Positions 44,962 through 55,982 of a DNA stretch of 64,000 bases are shown piece by piece (positions within the stretch are counted from its first letter, which is position 1; the number at the start of each line of letters is the position of its first letter). A program made the position numbers and the translations under genes. Below the pieces are notes generated by a model, which ran no database searches, was not told where the DNA came from, and worked only from the letters and a program-made list of their open reading frames with translations. Source of the DNA: Sanguinoderma infundibulare (Eukaryota; Basidiomycota; Agaricomycetes; Polyporales; Polyporaceae); assembly GCA_032821775.1 (NCBI GenBank), contig JAVLRN010000004.1, positions 1,364,001 through 1,428,000 of the forward strand. Direction: 5' to 3'.

Positions 44962-45267
44962 GGACGGCGAGCACGACTGGTCCGGCAGCGGTGGACATGG
45001 GAGGGAGTGATGGCACCGGCGAGATGCGCAGGAACCTCATATTCAATGCCCGGCGTTATCTGTGATCAATGATGGCCTCATTATCAGTAACCCAGATAAC
45101 AACTTGATAGCGGGGCCGCTGATCCTTACCTTAAACAGTATACCGGAGGGGTGTATTGGCAGTATTACTGGTAGTGCTGGGGTTTAACGTCTTTCGGGCT
45201 TATTTGGCTGTCATGTGACGTTGGTCATACCAACCTAATTATGTGGGAAGACCGTGATGATCAGGTG
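44962..45267 (-). repeat. Outer element, right TIR
   Basis: Reverse complement of 22787-23092; abuts the ACCAATCG duplication. Confidence 0.92.
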
Positions 45268-45275
45268 ACCAATCG
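45268..45275. repeat. Target-site duplication, right copy (ACCAATCG)
   Basis: Exact copy of 22779-22786, directly adjoining the right TIR. Confidence 0.9.
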
Positions 45276-45373
45276 TGGTTGCACCCCTGAGTGTGACTCC
45301 ACGTGGCATGTCACGTCACTTCTCTATCTAAAGCTCAAGAACTCGAGTGCCAGGTTTCGTTCGCGCGGCCGCT

Positions 45374-46624
45374 ATGACAACCCTTCCGCTCAGCCAATCC
45401 TCCATGATGAGCTCTGTAGACGACGCCACAGATGAATTATACACCGTCATTGTGCGAGGCGAGCACTTCCAACTCAGCCGCAACCAGATCGACTTCGACT
45501 CTCCCAACTTTTTCTCCACCTGCTTCTCGTCCGGCTTCGCCGAGTCCACCAAGCGCACCCTTAATCTCGACCGCAACCCCACTCTATTCGCTCTCATCGT
45601 CGAATACCTCAGTGGATATCCCATCCTGCCTATCTCCTCGGAATCTGCGCCGCCGCTCATGAGCCTCGCAATGGCTCGCCGTTGTCTCCTGGCCGATGCG
45701 CAATTTTACGGCCTCCAGAGGCTGTGTACCCTTCTGGCCAGGCCTTCGCTGAACGCCGACGTGCGGTGGATAGGCTACGCCAATGACGTCGTCGACCTCC
45801 GGGACGTGATCAGCGGCTCCTTGCCCAGCGGTGTCATCCGACAACCCGACGGCAGCGTGGTCTCCGCGCAAAACGGACTTCCCATTGTGGCGTTCACGCA
45901 CAACGTAGTTGCTACGTATGAGTGTGACTTTTTGTTGTGTGTTGTACGACGCTGATGCTTCTATTTTGTGAATCCTAGGTTCACATACATCCGCCTGATA
46001 CACCCGTTTAACTCAGAGAAAGAAATCGAAAGTTCGGCGCGTGCACTATCACTCAAGATCGCGTTCCCGTCCGGGTCCTCGTCAGATATTTGTCTGTCCC
46101 TCCCCGCGCAAGTTGTGGATGCTCCGAGTCGTATGGTTGACAAGGAGGAATCCCATCAGCGGATCGCCCAACGTGACACATACTGGGGCCGGGCTGGAGA
46201 CACAAACATTCAAGAATTCGGCACTCTTGTCACCGACGGGGGGAGGAACGATTTAGGCGTCATCTACAGTGATCCGTTTTTCGCGGATTTTTCACGTTAT
46301 AGCGCGCCACACTATGACTTGGGCACGCGCATCTGGAGGACAGATTATGCGGCAAGCCAGGTCTGGCGGACCCTCGAGCACAGGTCGTTCACGTTCTGGG
46401 CGAACGAACTCCTCTGTCGCGTCATTTCCCGCTCGCAATCCAACTCCCCAGCTGAGGCCGACGCTTGGGCAGAGATCGTGAAGGCCGATTTGCGAATGCG
46501 CCAGCACCTCCTCGAGAGTCTACATGTGGAACCGGGTGAACTCGAAGGTGCGTCTCTTGCTACTCGCTATCAACGCATAGAGCGATACCGACGCCGATGT
46601 ATTTCAGCCGATGTGCACGTATGA
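45374..46624 (+). CDS. BTB (K+ channel tetramerisation type) domain protein
   Basis: Two-exon gene of ~400 residues, a different BTB subfamily from the others here. The N-terminal BTB/T1-like fold shows ELYTVIVRGEHFQLSRNQI, DFDSPNFFSTCFSSGF, LNLDRNPTLFALIVEYLSG, and LADAQFYGLQRL. Intron ~45917-45978 (GTATGA...CCTAG). Exon 2 has TYIRLIHPFNSEKE, VDKEESHQRIAQRD, SQVWRTLEHRSFTFWANELL, stop 46622-46624. Related fungal proteins are predicted adaptors of unknown target. ATG 45374 is chosen; a second start (MMSSVDD) lies ten codons in. The outer transposon ends only ~107 bp upstream, so the original promoter is probably displaced by 22 kb. Confidence 0.8.
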
Positions 46625-46993
46625 TCGCTGCGATGTACGAATGGATGTGGCGACGTCCTCCATTGCCGCCGCAACCGCCAACTCCAGGAGTGCCATACGG
46701 TGGAGCTCCAAGAGTTGCCAGAGGACTTGCGCGAGCTCCTCCGAGTATTTACGCCCACTGTAATTCAATGACGAAGCGAGTTCCGATCTAGATTGCCGTG
46801 CTGCAAGACTGCCATGTTCACATCACAGCCAAAGACGGTCGCCCACATTAGGTAATTATTAGATAACAGTTGCCTTGAAGTAGAGCAGTGCGGCCTCCTG
46901 GTGTGCGTCTTTACCTGCTTTGCTTCATTCAGTGGACTAGTACTGCGTCTTTTGCGATCTTATCCAAATCAAATCTCATGCTTTTCTCTCTAG

Positions 46994-48136
46994 ATGTCTG
47001 AATTAAATACGACCGGAAACAAGCTAGAATCGAGTCAGCCGAAGAGACCGACGACAAGGACACGACCATGGAAATTGAGACGGATGCCAAAGGCGGAGGG
47101 AAGAGTCTCAACACCGCGATGAAGAAGGACGAGGAGTTCTGGTATGCGGACGGGAACGTTATTCTTCTCGCTGGCAACAGAGTTCCGTGTCTTCAAGGGC
47201 ATTCTTGCTGCCCATTCTCCCGTCTTTGCAGACATGTTCTCTCTTCCTCAGCCCTCTTCCGAGAGTTCAACGGACTCTCCATGTCCAGTCATGCATGTGT
47301 CGGACTTGCTGTATGACCTTCGTCATCTCCTGCGAATCTATATGCCGAAGATGGATCCAAGGTCAGTATGCCCCTGAGTGCCACTGTCCTGCTCGCATAC
47401 AATGATGCATGTCATCACCAGTCCTTTTGACCATACAGATCCGTCCTTTGGCATGGTTTCTGCATCCATCCGCCTGGGCCACAAGTACCAAATCTTCGAA
47501 CTCGTTGAGCACTCTCTGGCGTACCTTCGACGGTACTATCCCAATCCCAAGAACTTCGACGACTGGGTCAATTCTAGTCGTCAATACCCACCGTCTAACG
47601 ATCCCACTCACGCCGTCGGCATTGTCAACCTTGCCCGACTCACGGGGGATCACTCCCTCCTCCCCGCCGCCCTCGTCGGATGCTACAAGGCCGGGAGCAG
47701 GGTCCTGGACAACTTCGAGCGTGAGGACGGTATGCGTGAGCACCTATCCCAGCAGGACATCGTTATCTGCTTCCGGGCGGCGAGCCGACTCCCTCTCACG
47801 GCTATCGCCAATCTCGGGCACGTTTGTGAGTTGCGCTCAACGCCCTTGAACCGGGCGATCTGCTAGTATGGTGGCCCCTGCGGACCGGATTTGCCATCAA
47901 TACCTCGCGGGGTTCTCAAGACCACGGACAAGCTGGGGCGGCCGGATCCCCTGGCGTCGTCGCTGCGACTCTCGGACTAGCTCGAGAAACGAATATGTCC
48001 GGGGTGCTACAAGGCGCCGGTCGATCGCGACGTGGAGCAGCGGCGTGTCTCCTTGTGTGGTCTGCCTGCGCTGCTGGGGATCACGGTGGAAGGATGGGAT
48101 GACGACAGTGCGCCGGAACAGGGACAGGCTCAATGA
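46994..48136 (+). pseudogene. BTB/POZ paralog, broken
   Basis: Same family as the genes at 9 and 14 kb. The 5' end (MSELN...) is out of frame with the RIESAEETDD patch (frameshift ~47010). A second frameshift at ~47178 splits DGNVILLAGN from TEFRVFKGILAAHSPVFADM. Then LYDLRHLLRIYMPKMDPR, an intron, VSASIRLGHKYQIFELVEHS, HAVGIVNLARLTGDHSLLP, a further break near 47820-47880, DPLASSLRLSD, TAG at 47978-47980 (Gln to stop, C to T), ICPGC, LPALLGITVEGWD, TGA 48134-48136. Confidence 0.85.
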
Positions 48137-48439
48137 AAAGACCTGCAAATGAACTTTGCGTTAGACTGTATCCATCGTCTGTTCGATAGTACTGTATCGT
48201 TCAGTCCCTGCGTGGTATCATACTGTACTCGTGTCTGGTGGAATCGTTAGTATAAATTGAAAAATTCGAAACACAGCGTCCTTTGCTTGCCTTACGTAAG
48301 ACAAGGTTTTCATTTTTGACCGTCTCCCTCCATTGGGTCCAACTTGAGTCAACGCCTCTGGATCCGCTTGTTGTCCGTTGTCCTTTGCTGCTATCACTGT
48401 CAATCTCTTCAACTGTGCCTTCGTCTTCTCAGGTCTAGG

Positions 48440-49542
48440 ATGTCGACTGGTGTCACCAGGAAGCGAGCCAGACTCGAATCGGACGAAGATATCGCGGAGG
48501 CCGGAGGCAGTGGGGCTGGAGGGCCGGCGGTCGATTCACAAAGGAAGCGGGACGAAGAGCTTTGATATGAGGACGGGAATATCATTCTCGTCGCAGGCGA
48601 AATGGAGTTCCGGGTTTTCAAGGGTATCCTCTCCGACCATTCTCCCGTCTTCAAAGATATGTTCTCCTTCCCCCAACCCCCTCCCATATCCCCATCGGAG
48701 CCAGGGTGTCCCGTCGTGCAAGTTACGGACTCTCCTCAAGACCTTCGCCATGTCCTACGGCTCTGTATGCCGAAGATGGGATCAAGGTGAGCATTACCTA
48801 CCAACCTGTCTGACCGTGTACCGGGCTTCTTGCCGTGTCAAGCCGTGCGATCATGGACGGTATTCAACATCTGCTCCACAGTCCCTTTGAAGCTGAGTAT
48901 CCGCCTTTTCACGTCATATCGGCATCCATCCGTCTGGGTCACAAGTACCAGATGTCCAAGCTCGTCGACCACTCCGTCGCCTATCTCAAGAAGTACTACC
49001 CCGGCTTTGACGCTTCCAAGGACTGGATCAATTCGGACCGCTCCCTACCTCCATCCTTCGAGGCCGTCCACGCCATTGGCGTCGTCAACCTTGCGCGACT
49101 ACTAGAAGACGACGCCCTTCTTCCCGCCGCCCTCTTTGCCTGTTGCAAGCTCGGTCCAGCAGTCGTGCATGGTTTCGCGCGCGAGGACGGCTCATGGGAG
49201 CGCCTTTCCCGGGAAGATCTCGGGCGGTGCGTTCAGGCCAAGGACCGGCTGATCGTGAGATATATGCGGGTTGCGGGGGCCATCTTTCAGCCAGCAATGT
49301 TGTGCACCGCGTCGCGCTGCGTGGAGGAACTGCAGGCGATGTTGCAGCGCATGACCACGGACCCAGAAAGGGTGGCGTGCGCCGATCCCCTGGCATCGTT
49401 CCTGCCCGTCGAGGGCGCCCCGAACCGCATTTGCGAAATGTGCTACGAGAGGTTGAAGCGAGGAGACGAGGTACTGCGACGCCGTACCTGGCGGGCTCTA
49501 CCTGTGTTGCTTGACATCACGGTGCAAGGTTGGAGAGGTTAA
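48440..49542 (+). pseudogene. BTB/POZ paralog, intact except one nonsense codon
   Basis: ATG 48440 (MSTGVTRKRARLESDED). In the invariant EFWYEDGN motif the Trp codon is TGA (48563-48565), a single G-to-A change. Everything downstream is open: EMEFRVFKGILSDHSPVFKDM, DSPQDLRHVLRLCMPK, intron 48787-48881 (GTGAGC...CCACAG), PPFHVISASIRLGHKYQMSKLVDHS, HAIGVVNLARLLEDDALLP, CTASRC, RICEMC, LPVLLDITVQGWRG, stop 49540-49542. A very recent null allele, or a sequencing error at one base. Confidence 0.85.
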
Positions 49543-50167
49543 TGCCGGCATTGCGGCATTATAATGAGGCGTATTCAGTAGTGCGGTTCGCGGTGAGTAG
49601 TAGTGGTTCTCAGTAACCGTCCGATTCTAAAGCAATGCATCGTCGGCTCACTTTAGCTTGCCATGTAATATCAATGCCAATTGTATGCATTCTTTGGAGG
49701 AGTACTGAGCGTGTATCCCTCCAAAATTTTGGACGAGTCTAGGCATGGTGGGTCGCGGGACGTCCTGAGATGCTGGGAGAGTCATACTTCGGGACGGACT
49801 TAGGTGAGGTGCAAGTACGTCTTATTTGGACCGAAGCTTCAAGCACGACGATTTTCAGAATTTCCGATCGGGTTATGGCTTGATCAGCTCTCGCGAGACT
49901 GGGCAGCCATCCACTCGAACTCCGTCATACCTTACGGCGAAACTAAATTGTCAGCATAGCTCGACCACCAACTTCTGCAGGAGTTATGGAATTGCCGATC
50001 GGACTATGTCCTGTTCAACCTGGCGATGAACGTAATAGACGTGCCGACCGTACACGTACTTCTCGCCACGGCGGTGATATGCCTATGAGTAGAAAGCAGC
50101 CAAGGAGAGATATAAACATGCTCCAGCCTGTGGACGTCCCGTATCTCATTCATCATTGCTCCCTACG
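49543..50167. other. Intergenic, no gene seen
   Basis: AT-richer spacer between the BTB pseudogene and the dehydrogenase; no recognisable feature. Confidence 0.4.
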
Positions 50168-51275
50168 ATGCCTTCCTACGCCGTCATCGGTGCTTCTCGC
50201 GGAATAGGTCTGGAGTTCATCCGGCAGCTGGTGTGTTCTTTCCTCGTATCGTTTTAGGTCTCGTACTGAATCTACTTCTGCAGGCGGCCAGACCAGATGC
50301 CACCGTGATTGCGGTCGTCCGGAACGCTGCAGGGTCGCCCCATCTTAACGCGGCAATTGCGGGTCTCAAGAACGTTCATGTGGTTGCGGCCGACGTCACT
50401 GATTACCCTTCTCTAGAGGTTTGTTCGTTACGTTTTCTGCCTGCTGTGGATGCGACTCATACGCCACTCGATTTACAGCGTGCTGCAAAGCAGGTGTCGC
50501 ACCTTACTGACGGTAAACTGGACGTCCTAGTCCACAACGCCGCAAATATGACTCCGGCTATCGTCATGAAAGGTTTTGATGACTTGTAAGCTTGCCAACA
50601 GCCTGCACATCTGACCTTTCTGACTTCGCCTCTGTAGCACCAACATGGAGGAGCTCGATGCTGACTTCATATCTGCGGTTCGTCTATCGTCTGAAGAGGC
50701 CCTTGACAGCTGGAGGAGATCGTCTGATGCTTTGCCACGTAGTTCAAGGTCAACGCTCTTGGCCCTGTACATGCCATCACGGCCTTCCTCCCCCTCCTTC
50801 GCGCCGCGTCCACCAAGAAGATCGCGGTGGTCAGCACCGGCGGTGCAGACCCCAAGTTCATCCGCGCTATCGAGCTCGCGGCCATGTCCGCCTACGGTAT
50901 GACGAAGGCCGCCGGGCTCATCGCGACCACCAAATTCGCGGTGAAGCTCAAGGACGAAGGCTTCATCGTCGTCTCCCTGAGTCCGGGGTTGGTCGACACT
51001 TCTGGGACAATCGGTGAATCTGGTAAGCAGCGTTGGGTGCATCGATTGGCCACCGCAGAGTCTAACGTAGAGGTGTGGTAGGGAACGCTGACGTGAGCGC
51101 GATGTTCGAAGCATCCGCTGCGATGTGTAAGGACAAGTACGGCGTTACTCTCGAGGTGTCATCCCCGGAGGCATCCGTGGCAGGGCAGTTGAAGACGATC
51201 GACGGGCTGAAGCCGGCGGACAATGGCCTGTTCTTGACCGAGCACGGAGTCGAGTGGGCCGTTCCCTACAACTGA
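50168..51275 (+). CDS. Short-chain dehydrogenase/reductase
   Basis: NAD(P)-dependent SDR of the C-factor/sniffer type, cytosolic, substrate unknown. Six exons. Exon 1: MPSYAVIGASRGIGLEFIRQL with the glycine-rich GASRGIG cofactor loop. Exon 2: DATVIAVVRNAAGS, VVAADVTD (adenine-site Asp). Exon 3: LDVLVHNAAN (NNAG-type motif). Exons 4-5: FTNMEELD, FKVNALGPVHAITAFLPLL, IAVVSTGGAD (catalytic Ser/Thr region), SAYGMTKAAG (YxxxK), SLSPGLVDT. Exon 6: NADVSAMFEASAAM, to TGA 51273-51275. All introns have GT...AG ends. Normal size (~260 residues), intact. Confidence 0.88.
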
Positions 51276-51960
51276 TTGGGGGATATGTTGATGAGCCGGC
51301 GGAATGCGCTTACCCGTCGTTGCTGGATTCGTTCCTGGTTCGTTCCACTTCCTTCGCACACTCCAAAAGCGTCCATTTGACAGTCTCTTCTACCTTGCTT
51401 TCAACAGTACCCACTCCGCCGTGCATTGTAAACTTAAGCATGTGATTAGACAGTGCTGTTTGCAATAGCTGCCGGTGCGCTCCATAGATCATTCTGTGAC
51501 AGCGATGTTTGTATCTTCTCATCATCGCACATACCAATCTCGCACAACCATGGTATGCTCATTCATCGCAGCAACAACGGCTACATCGAAGTGGACCCAC
51601 GGATTCCTCACGCTGCATTTCCCATCGCCAGTCTCTCATAGGATCGTACGTGGACCTCTCTGCCGGCGGACGCCTATCTCCAACCCTCACCCCACCCAGC
51701 GCCGGGCAGCACGGAAGAAAGTGCCTGTGCGCTCTGCCTCCATCCGGGTACTGCTTCGCGAAGAGCGAGAAAATAAGCAGCTCAGGCCACGCGTGCGCCG
51801 CGGACGCACAATTCTGCTTGAGCGCTGGGCACGAGAGAGTGAAATAAGAGCAGCGGGCGAAGGAGCGCCACGAGAAAGGCTGAATGGTGGGTGCGGGCAG
51901 TCGTCCTCGTAGAGCGTGATTGACACCGTTTTGTTTTGAGATTGCGGTTGTCGAGGTCCG
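51276..51960. other. Intergenic, no gene seen
   Basis: Open frames occur on both strands but none has domain resemblance. Confidence 0.35.
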
Positions 51961-51989
51961 TGTTTGCAATGGGACTTCTGGATGATGCC

Positions 51990-52560
51990 ATGCGGGCGAA
52001 GGCCTGGATGAGTTTGACGTACGGAGGCTGCGAGTCGCCCAAGGACTCCGGAAAGTCGTAGTCGACGTCGACCATCGAGCGGACGGACGCCCGCTTGAGC
52101 GAGGGGATGTGCAGCGCCTTGAAAAGGTTGGCGAGCGCGGTGAGGTCCCGTCCGACGGAGATCATGCGTAGATGATGAGGGCCAGTCGGATTGTCTGGTA
52201 TGACGGAGTCGACGAAGAGGCGCTCGAGTCCAGGAAGGGCACGGAAGGCGCGGAAGGATGCAGGGGGGATGGTGGCGATCAGGTTTAAGTACTGTGGTGA
52301 AGTGCTCGACTGAGAGAAAATTGCAAAGGACCTCGGGTGGGATCGGACTCATCATCTATTGGATGGATAGGTGCTCGAGCTGATACATATCTGCTGCGCC
52401 AAGATTATCAAAACGCGGTGTGACAGGGCGGCACGTGCAGTTGCCAGGACGCGTTCTGCGGGCGACTGAGACAATGCGGTGGGTCTCTCGATGTTGATAT
52501 GTTGAGGTAAGGACTCGAGCTGATGGCGACAGAAGCGGCTGCTATATATTGCTAGCCTGT
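51990..52560 (-). pseudogene. F-box/LRR-like protein remnant
   Basis: Minus-strand fragments read like the leucine-rich middle of a mushroom F-box protein: LESLPQHINIERP, FRAFRALPGLERLFVDS, VIPDNPTGPHHLRMISVG, ALANLFKALHIPSLKRASV, SQPPYVKLIQAFARMA. The pieces lie in different frames around 52290-52380 and I find neither an F-box nor a C-terminal end, so this is a partial, probably decayed copy. Low certainty on the family. Confidence 0.4.
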
Positions 52561-52636
52561 TCCCATTGTTCCCATCTCGCTGCCACCACCATTCCACGTC
52601 ATTCGTCTCCTCTCGTCTATAAAAGATCCACTGATA

Positions 52637-53944
52637 ATGGCAGCCCGCGCGACGAGGAAACGGCCAAGTATCGACACATACGTGGTAGCTCGTCCTCCGA
52701 ACCAGGTGCCAATTGACCGCGAGGCAGCATCCAGGAGCGGCACTGGAGGGGACAGAACGAGGGAGAGGGATAGCGAATTCTGGTTCGAAGATGGGAACAT
52801 TATCCTTGTCAGTCAAGACATCGAGTTTCTCGTCTACAAGGGCATCCTCGCGGAGGCCTCTCCCGTCTTCAAGGACATGTTTCCTCTACCTTATCCTGGA
52901 GACCCCACCTCACCCACTTCCGACTCCCCCTTCCCGGAGATTCTTCTGGACGACTCGCCCCAAGACCTCCGTCACATACTCCGCGTTCTCATGCCAAAGA
53001 CCAGACTGCACAGGTTCGTCAAGTATCAACGAGGTCCCCCACTCTGGCTCCATCGCCCACTGACTGAGACCCACTCGCGCACACCACCTCCGCATCCGGA
53101 CCGTCCCACTAGCCCATTCATGCCCCCACACCCGTCCTTCGACATGATCTCCGCGACGATCCGCCTCGGACTCAAATACGAGCTCTCTGCGCTCGTCGCG
53201 CATTCCCTCACGTACCTCAAGCAGCGCTTCCCCTCCTCGTTCGACGCCTGGGTGAAGGCTCCCGCCCCATCGCCATCATCATCCACGGGAAAGTTCAAGT
53301 TCGAAGCTCACCATGCGATCGGGGTCGTGAATCTCGCGCGGCTCACGGAGGAGCACACACTCCTCCCGACCGCGCTGCTGATGTGCTGCCTCCTCGGAGG
53401 GCGGGTCGTGGAAGGCTTCGTGCGCGAGGAGGGGACTCGTGAGGCATTGTCGATGGAGGACGTCGCGCTGTGTTTCGAGGCCAAGGGCGCGCTCATCTCG
53501 GTGTGCGTCGCGTCCGCCGTGCGCGTCTTCCAGCCGGTCGTCTCCCCGCAGTGCAAGTATCGCGAAACGCCGCAGGCCGGCACTGGTGGGCGTACGCAGG
53601 ACGAGAACGTCGCCGGCCGCCATCCGAATACGAACGCGAGTCTCGGGAAGGCGGGCAAGTGCCGACGGGAGCTCGAGCGGATGTTGCACGGGCTCGACGC
53701 GATTGCGCACCGGTTCGCGATCCCGGACCCGCTGTCGTCGCATCTCAGGTGGTACGGGAAGGACGTGCGGAAGGCGCTGTGTCGGCCGTGTTATGCGATG
53801 GTGAAGAATCGGGACAGGCTAGAGAGGAGGGCGGTCTGGCAGAGGCTACCGGAGCTGTTGGGGATCGAGGTGCAGGGTTGGGGTGATAGCGCTGCGGGTG
53901 GAGGGGGGATGGAGGAGCGGCTGCGGTACGGGGCTGGGCATTGA
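52637..53944 (+). CDS. BTB/POZ protein with C-terminal Cys module
   Basis: Intact paralog. ATG 52637 (MAARATRKRPSIDTY). BTB fold: EFWFEDGNIILVSQDIEFLVY, ILAEASPVFKDMFPLPYPG, DSPQDLRHILRVLMPK. A 99-nt in-frame stretch (53014-53112, GTTCGT...ACTAG) is probably an intron; removing it gives the spacing of the other paralogs. Then FDMISATIRLGLKYE, LVAHSLTYLKQRFP, HAIGVVNLARLTEEHTLLP, QCKYRE, GKCRRE, ALCRPC, LPELLGIEVQGWG, stop 53942-53944. A ~30-residue insertion sits between the first two cysteine sites compared with relatives. Strong GC bias and long overlapping open frames on the other strand are shadows. Confidence 0.88.
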   Translation: MAARATRKRPSIDTYVVARPPNQVPIDREAASRSGTGGDRTRERDSEFWFEDGNIILVSQDIEFLVYKGILAEASPVFKDMFPLPYPGDPTSPTSDSPFPEILLDDSPQDLRHILRVLMPKTRLHRFVKYQRGPPLWLHRPLTETHSRTPPPHPDRPTSPFMPPHPSFDMISATIRLGLKYELSALVAHSLTYLKQRFPSSFDAWVKAPAPSPSSSTGKFKFEAHHAIGVVNLARLTEEHTLLPTALLMCCLLGGRVVEGFVREEGTREALSMEDVALCFEAKGALISVCVASAVRVFQPVVSPQCKYRETPQAGTGGRTQDENVAGRHPNTNASLGKAGKCRRELERMLHGLDAIAHRFAIPDPLSSHLRWYGKDVRKALCRPCYAMVKNRDRLERRAVWQRLPELLGIEVQGWGDSAAGGGGMEERLRYGAGH

Positions 53945-54108
53945 TATCTGTGGAACGTGAGTCGTCGGACAAGAGCTAGTTACGGTTTATCTTGAAGGAG
54001 TATGAGGAGGGTGAAGAGCATTTCCTATGCCATACTTCAAGGCGTCTTTACGATTAAGGGCCCCCGACGTCTTCGGTCACGAGTGAAGCTGAGCGTATGC
54101 CCTACTGT

Positions 54109-55982
54109 CTAAGAAAAGATTGCTCTGACGAGCGCATCCACAAGATTGTACAGGTAAAACAGCCATGAAGAACATGAGCAAATGGCAAGAAAGGAGAAGA
54201 GAGTGAGTAAGCACGTCAAAACATTGCATCGGAGGATTGAAAAATCCGTCTCGGAGCGCCGTTGTCCTTCGCATCGTGAGTCGCATCCATACCCCACTGG
54301 ATCGATACGGGTCGACTCGTTCTTCATCGTAGTTGCGGGAGCAAACGTCGACGAGGGTGAAGTCAGGGCAGCGGGTTCTTTAGGTACCAGAGTGGCCGCG
54401 GTGCGGTCGTAGGCGGGAACGATGATCTCAGGAATGCCGGACACATCTTGACCGCGGAAGTAACCTGAAGAACGACGCCGGGAGCCCAACGTTTACGGGT
54501 CAAAGATTGTGAGCGGTTGGTCTACAATTGACATGTGGGGAAACCACTCACGAGGGCTATGGTAATACCACATCACAGTTCCTTGGGTGAACTGCTCCAT
54601 GGCTGTGTTGTACCGCACAAGTTCAGCGTCGACCTCGGGACCGAAACTTGGTAGTCGCAACCTGTAGTGTTCATAGTCCGCCACACGATGCGTGAGCATG
54701 GTGGTGAGGGCGTCTATCGCAGTCTGGAGCTCGCAATCGCGCTCAATCATTATGCAGAAAATGAGGTTCTGAAAATCGCCATCCGCTTGCTCTTTCTGTA
54801 TTCAGAGTTAGCGAGCCGGCGCCAGACTGCGGGATCGTATGAGGTAATTACATTGAAAGAACAGAGGTCCTGTCAATGCGGCGGGATTGAGCGTTAGCGA
54901 TTGCAGAGGGCCGCGGGGGCGGTCGTGACATACGTTCGGCCATGTCATGATATCAATTACGGCCTTTGACATCTCTTGGAGGATGGGATGCGCCCAAATG
55001 TACTCGGGGATACGAATATCCAACGAGTATTCGACCACCGCTATAGGGGGAGGGTTAATGTTCACAAGTCAGGTAAGTAGTAGCGGATGTCGGCTTACCT
55101 TCGACAATCGGACCCCCGAATGTTCATCGTCGCAGGATAATGAATTCTTCGACCGAGGGTATCTCGTCTGCAGCCCGGTTACGCGCCTGCTCTACTTGGG
55201 AATTCATGAAACTCTCGACGGCATGGAAGAACCTGACAATACGCGAAGTTGGCGTCAACTGCCAGTAAATCGACCGTAAAAGGAATATAATGCACCTGTT
55301 ACATGCCCCTGGGCTCGCGGTTGACCTGAACCGTCCCCAGATGCTGGTACACGTATTAGTACAAGACGCGCGGTTCAGCCTCGTTGTGGACTTACTCGTG
55401 GAGCATTGCGGCATAAGGGAAATTGGGCGGTGAAGCCCCCGGGTTCCGCAGAACTTCCATGCAGATGTCTACACCAATCTGGTGAGCCTCCGGTTTGGAC
55501 TGCAAGACCCCTTCGTCCGACAGATCGTCGAACTGACATGAATGACAGAACATGGACAGGTGACAGTTCGCGGTGAGAACACGGACGGGATGTGTGCGGA
55601 GGCGAATGGCGGCTTACCGAGAACGCCCACAAGACAGACGCGATGCACGTCTGGAGGTGCGAAACGTCGGCATCGGGGAAGCTCAGGCCTGCGAACGAGT
55701 CGAAGCGATGTGATAGAAATTTCTTTTTCTTCATGCCATGGTACACGTTATGGCTAAATCCCAGCCGGCATCAGCGAACGTGACCTCGTCACTCGGGGCC
55801 GTAAAGTATACATAGAGGTAGAGAGTGGGGCTTCGAGCTCACCTGTCGAACCACGCATACGTCGCCTTCGCAGCTTCCTTCTCGCGAGGGTTAAGCTTGA
55901 AGTCAAAGACTCGCCCTGTTATTGCGGCAAGGTCGTTGAGCCGGAAGTGAGTGGGAAATTGACGAAGCTGTTCGACGTTCAT
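54109..55982 (-). pseudogene. Sesquiterpene synthase (class I terpene cyclase), one premature stop
   Basis: Cop-type basidiomycete sesquiterpene synthase; such enzymes cyclise farnesyl diphosphate in the cytosol. ATG 55982 (MNVEQLRQFPTHFRLNDL). Exons ~55982-55843, 55753-55618, 55532-55396, 55343-55296, 55232-55099 and on. Motifs: YHGMKKKKFLSHRFDSF, the Asp-rich metal site in VLWAFSFDDLSDEG, GVDICMEVLRNP, ESFMNSQVEQARNRAADEIP, the second metal site NDLCSFNKE (NSE motif, complete), YRLRLPSFGPEVDAELVRY, TQGTVMWYYHSPR, and YFRGQDVSGIPEIIVPAY. An in-frame TGA at 55126-55124 falls in the conserved RR-D/R-T segment, so the copy is probably inactive unless spliced otherwise. The C-terminal ~90 codons after the NSE half look unconstrained. 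Confidence 0.8.

Larger units (their letters stand above)
22787..45267. mobile_element. Outer KDZ DNA transposon, interrupted by a second one
   Basis: A 22,481-bp unit bounded by ~306-bp TIRs and an 8-bp target duplication. Without the nested insert it is about 9.8 kb. Contents left to right: left TIR, a tandem ~310-bp repeat array, a tRNA-like insertion, a CxC1-type KDZ transposase gene (split by the inner element), a viroplasmin-like gene, an element-specific gene of unknown role, and the right TIR. All three genes run left to right. The transposase holds several premature stops, so the copy is non-autonomous now. TIR arms differ at nine positions I could find, all transitions (~97% identity), so insertion is fairly recent. 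Confidence 0.92.

Noticed and set aside
22787..45267. Retrotransposon or giant-virus insertion as the source of the 22-kb block
   Set aside because: No reverse transcriptase, LTRs or capsid genes; inverted repeats, 8-bp duplication and KDZ transposases identify DNA transposons.
53279..53743. Long frame opposite the BTB gene at 52.6 kb
   Set aside because: Shadow of the GC-rich coding strand; no domain.
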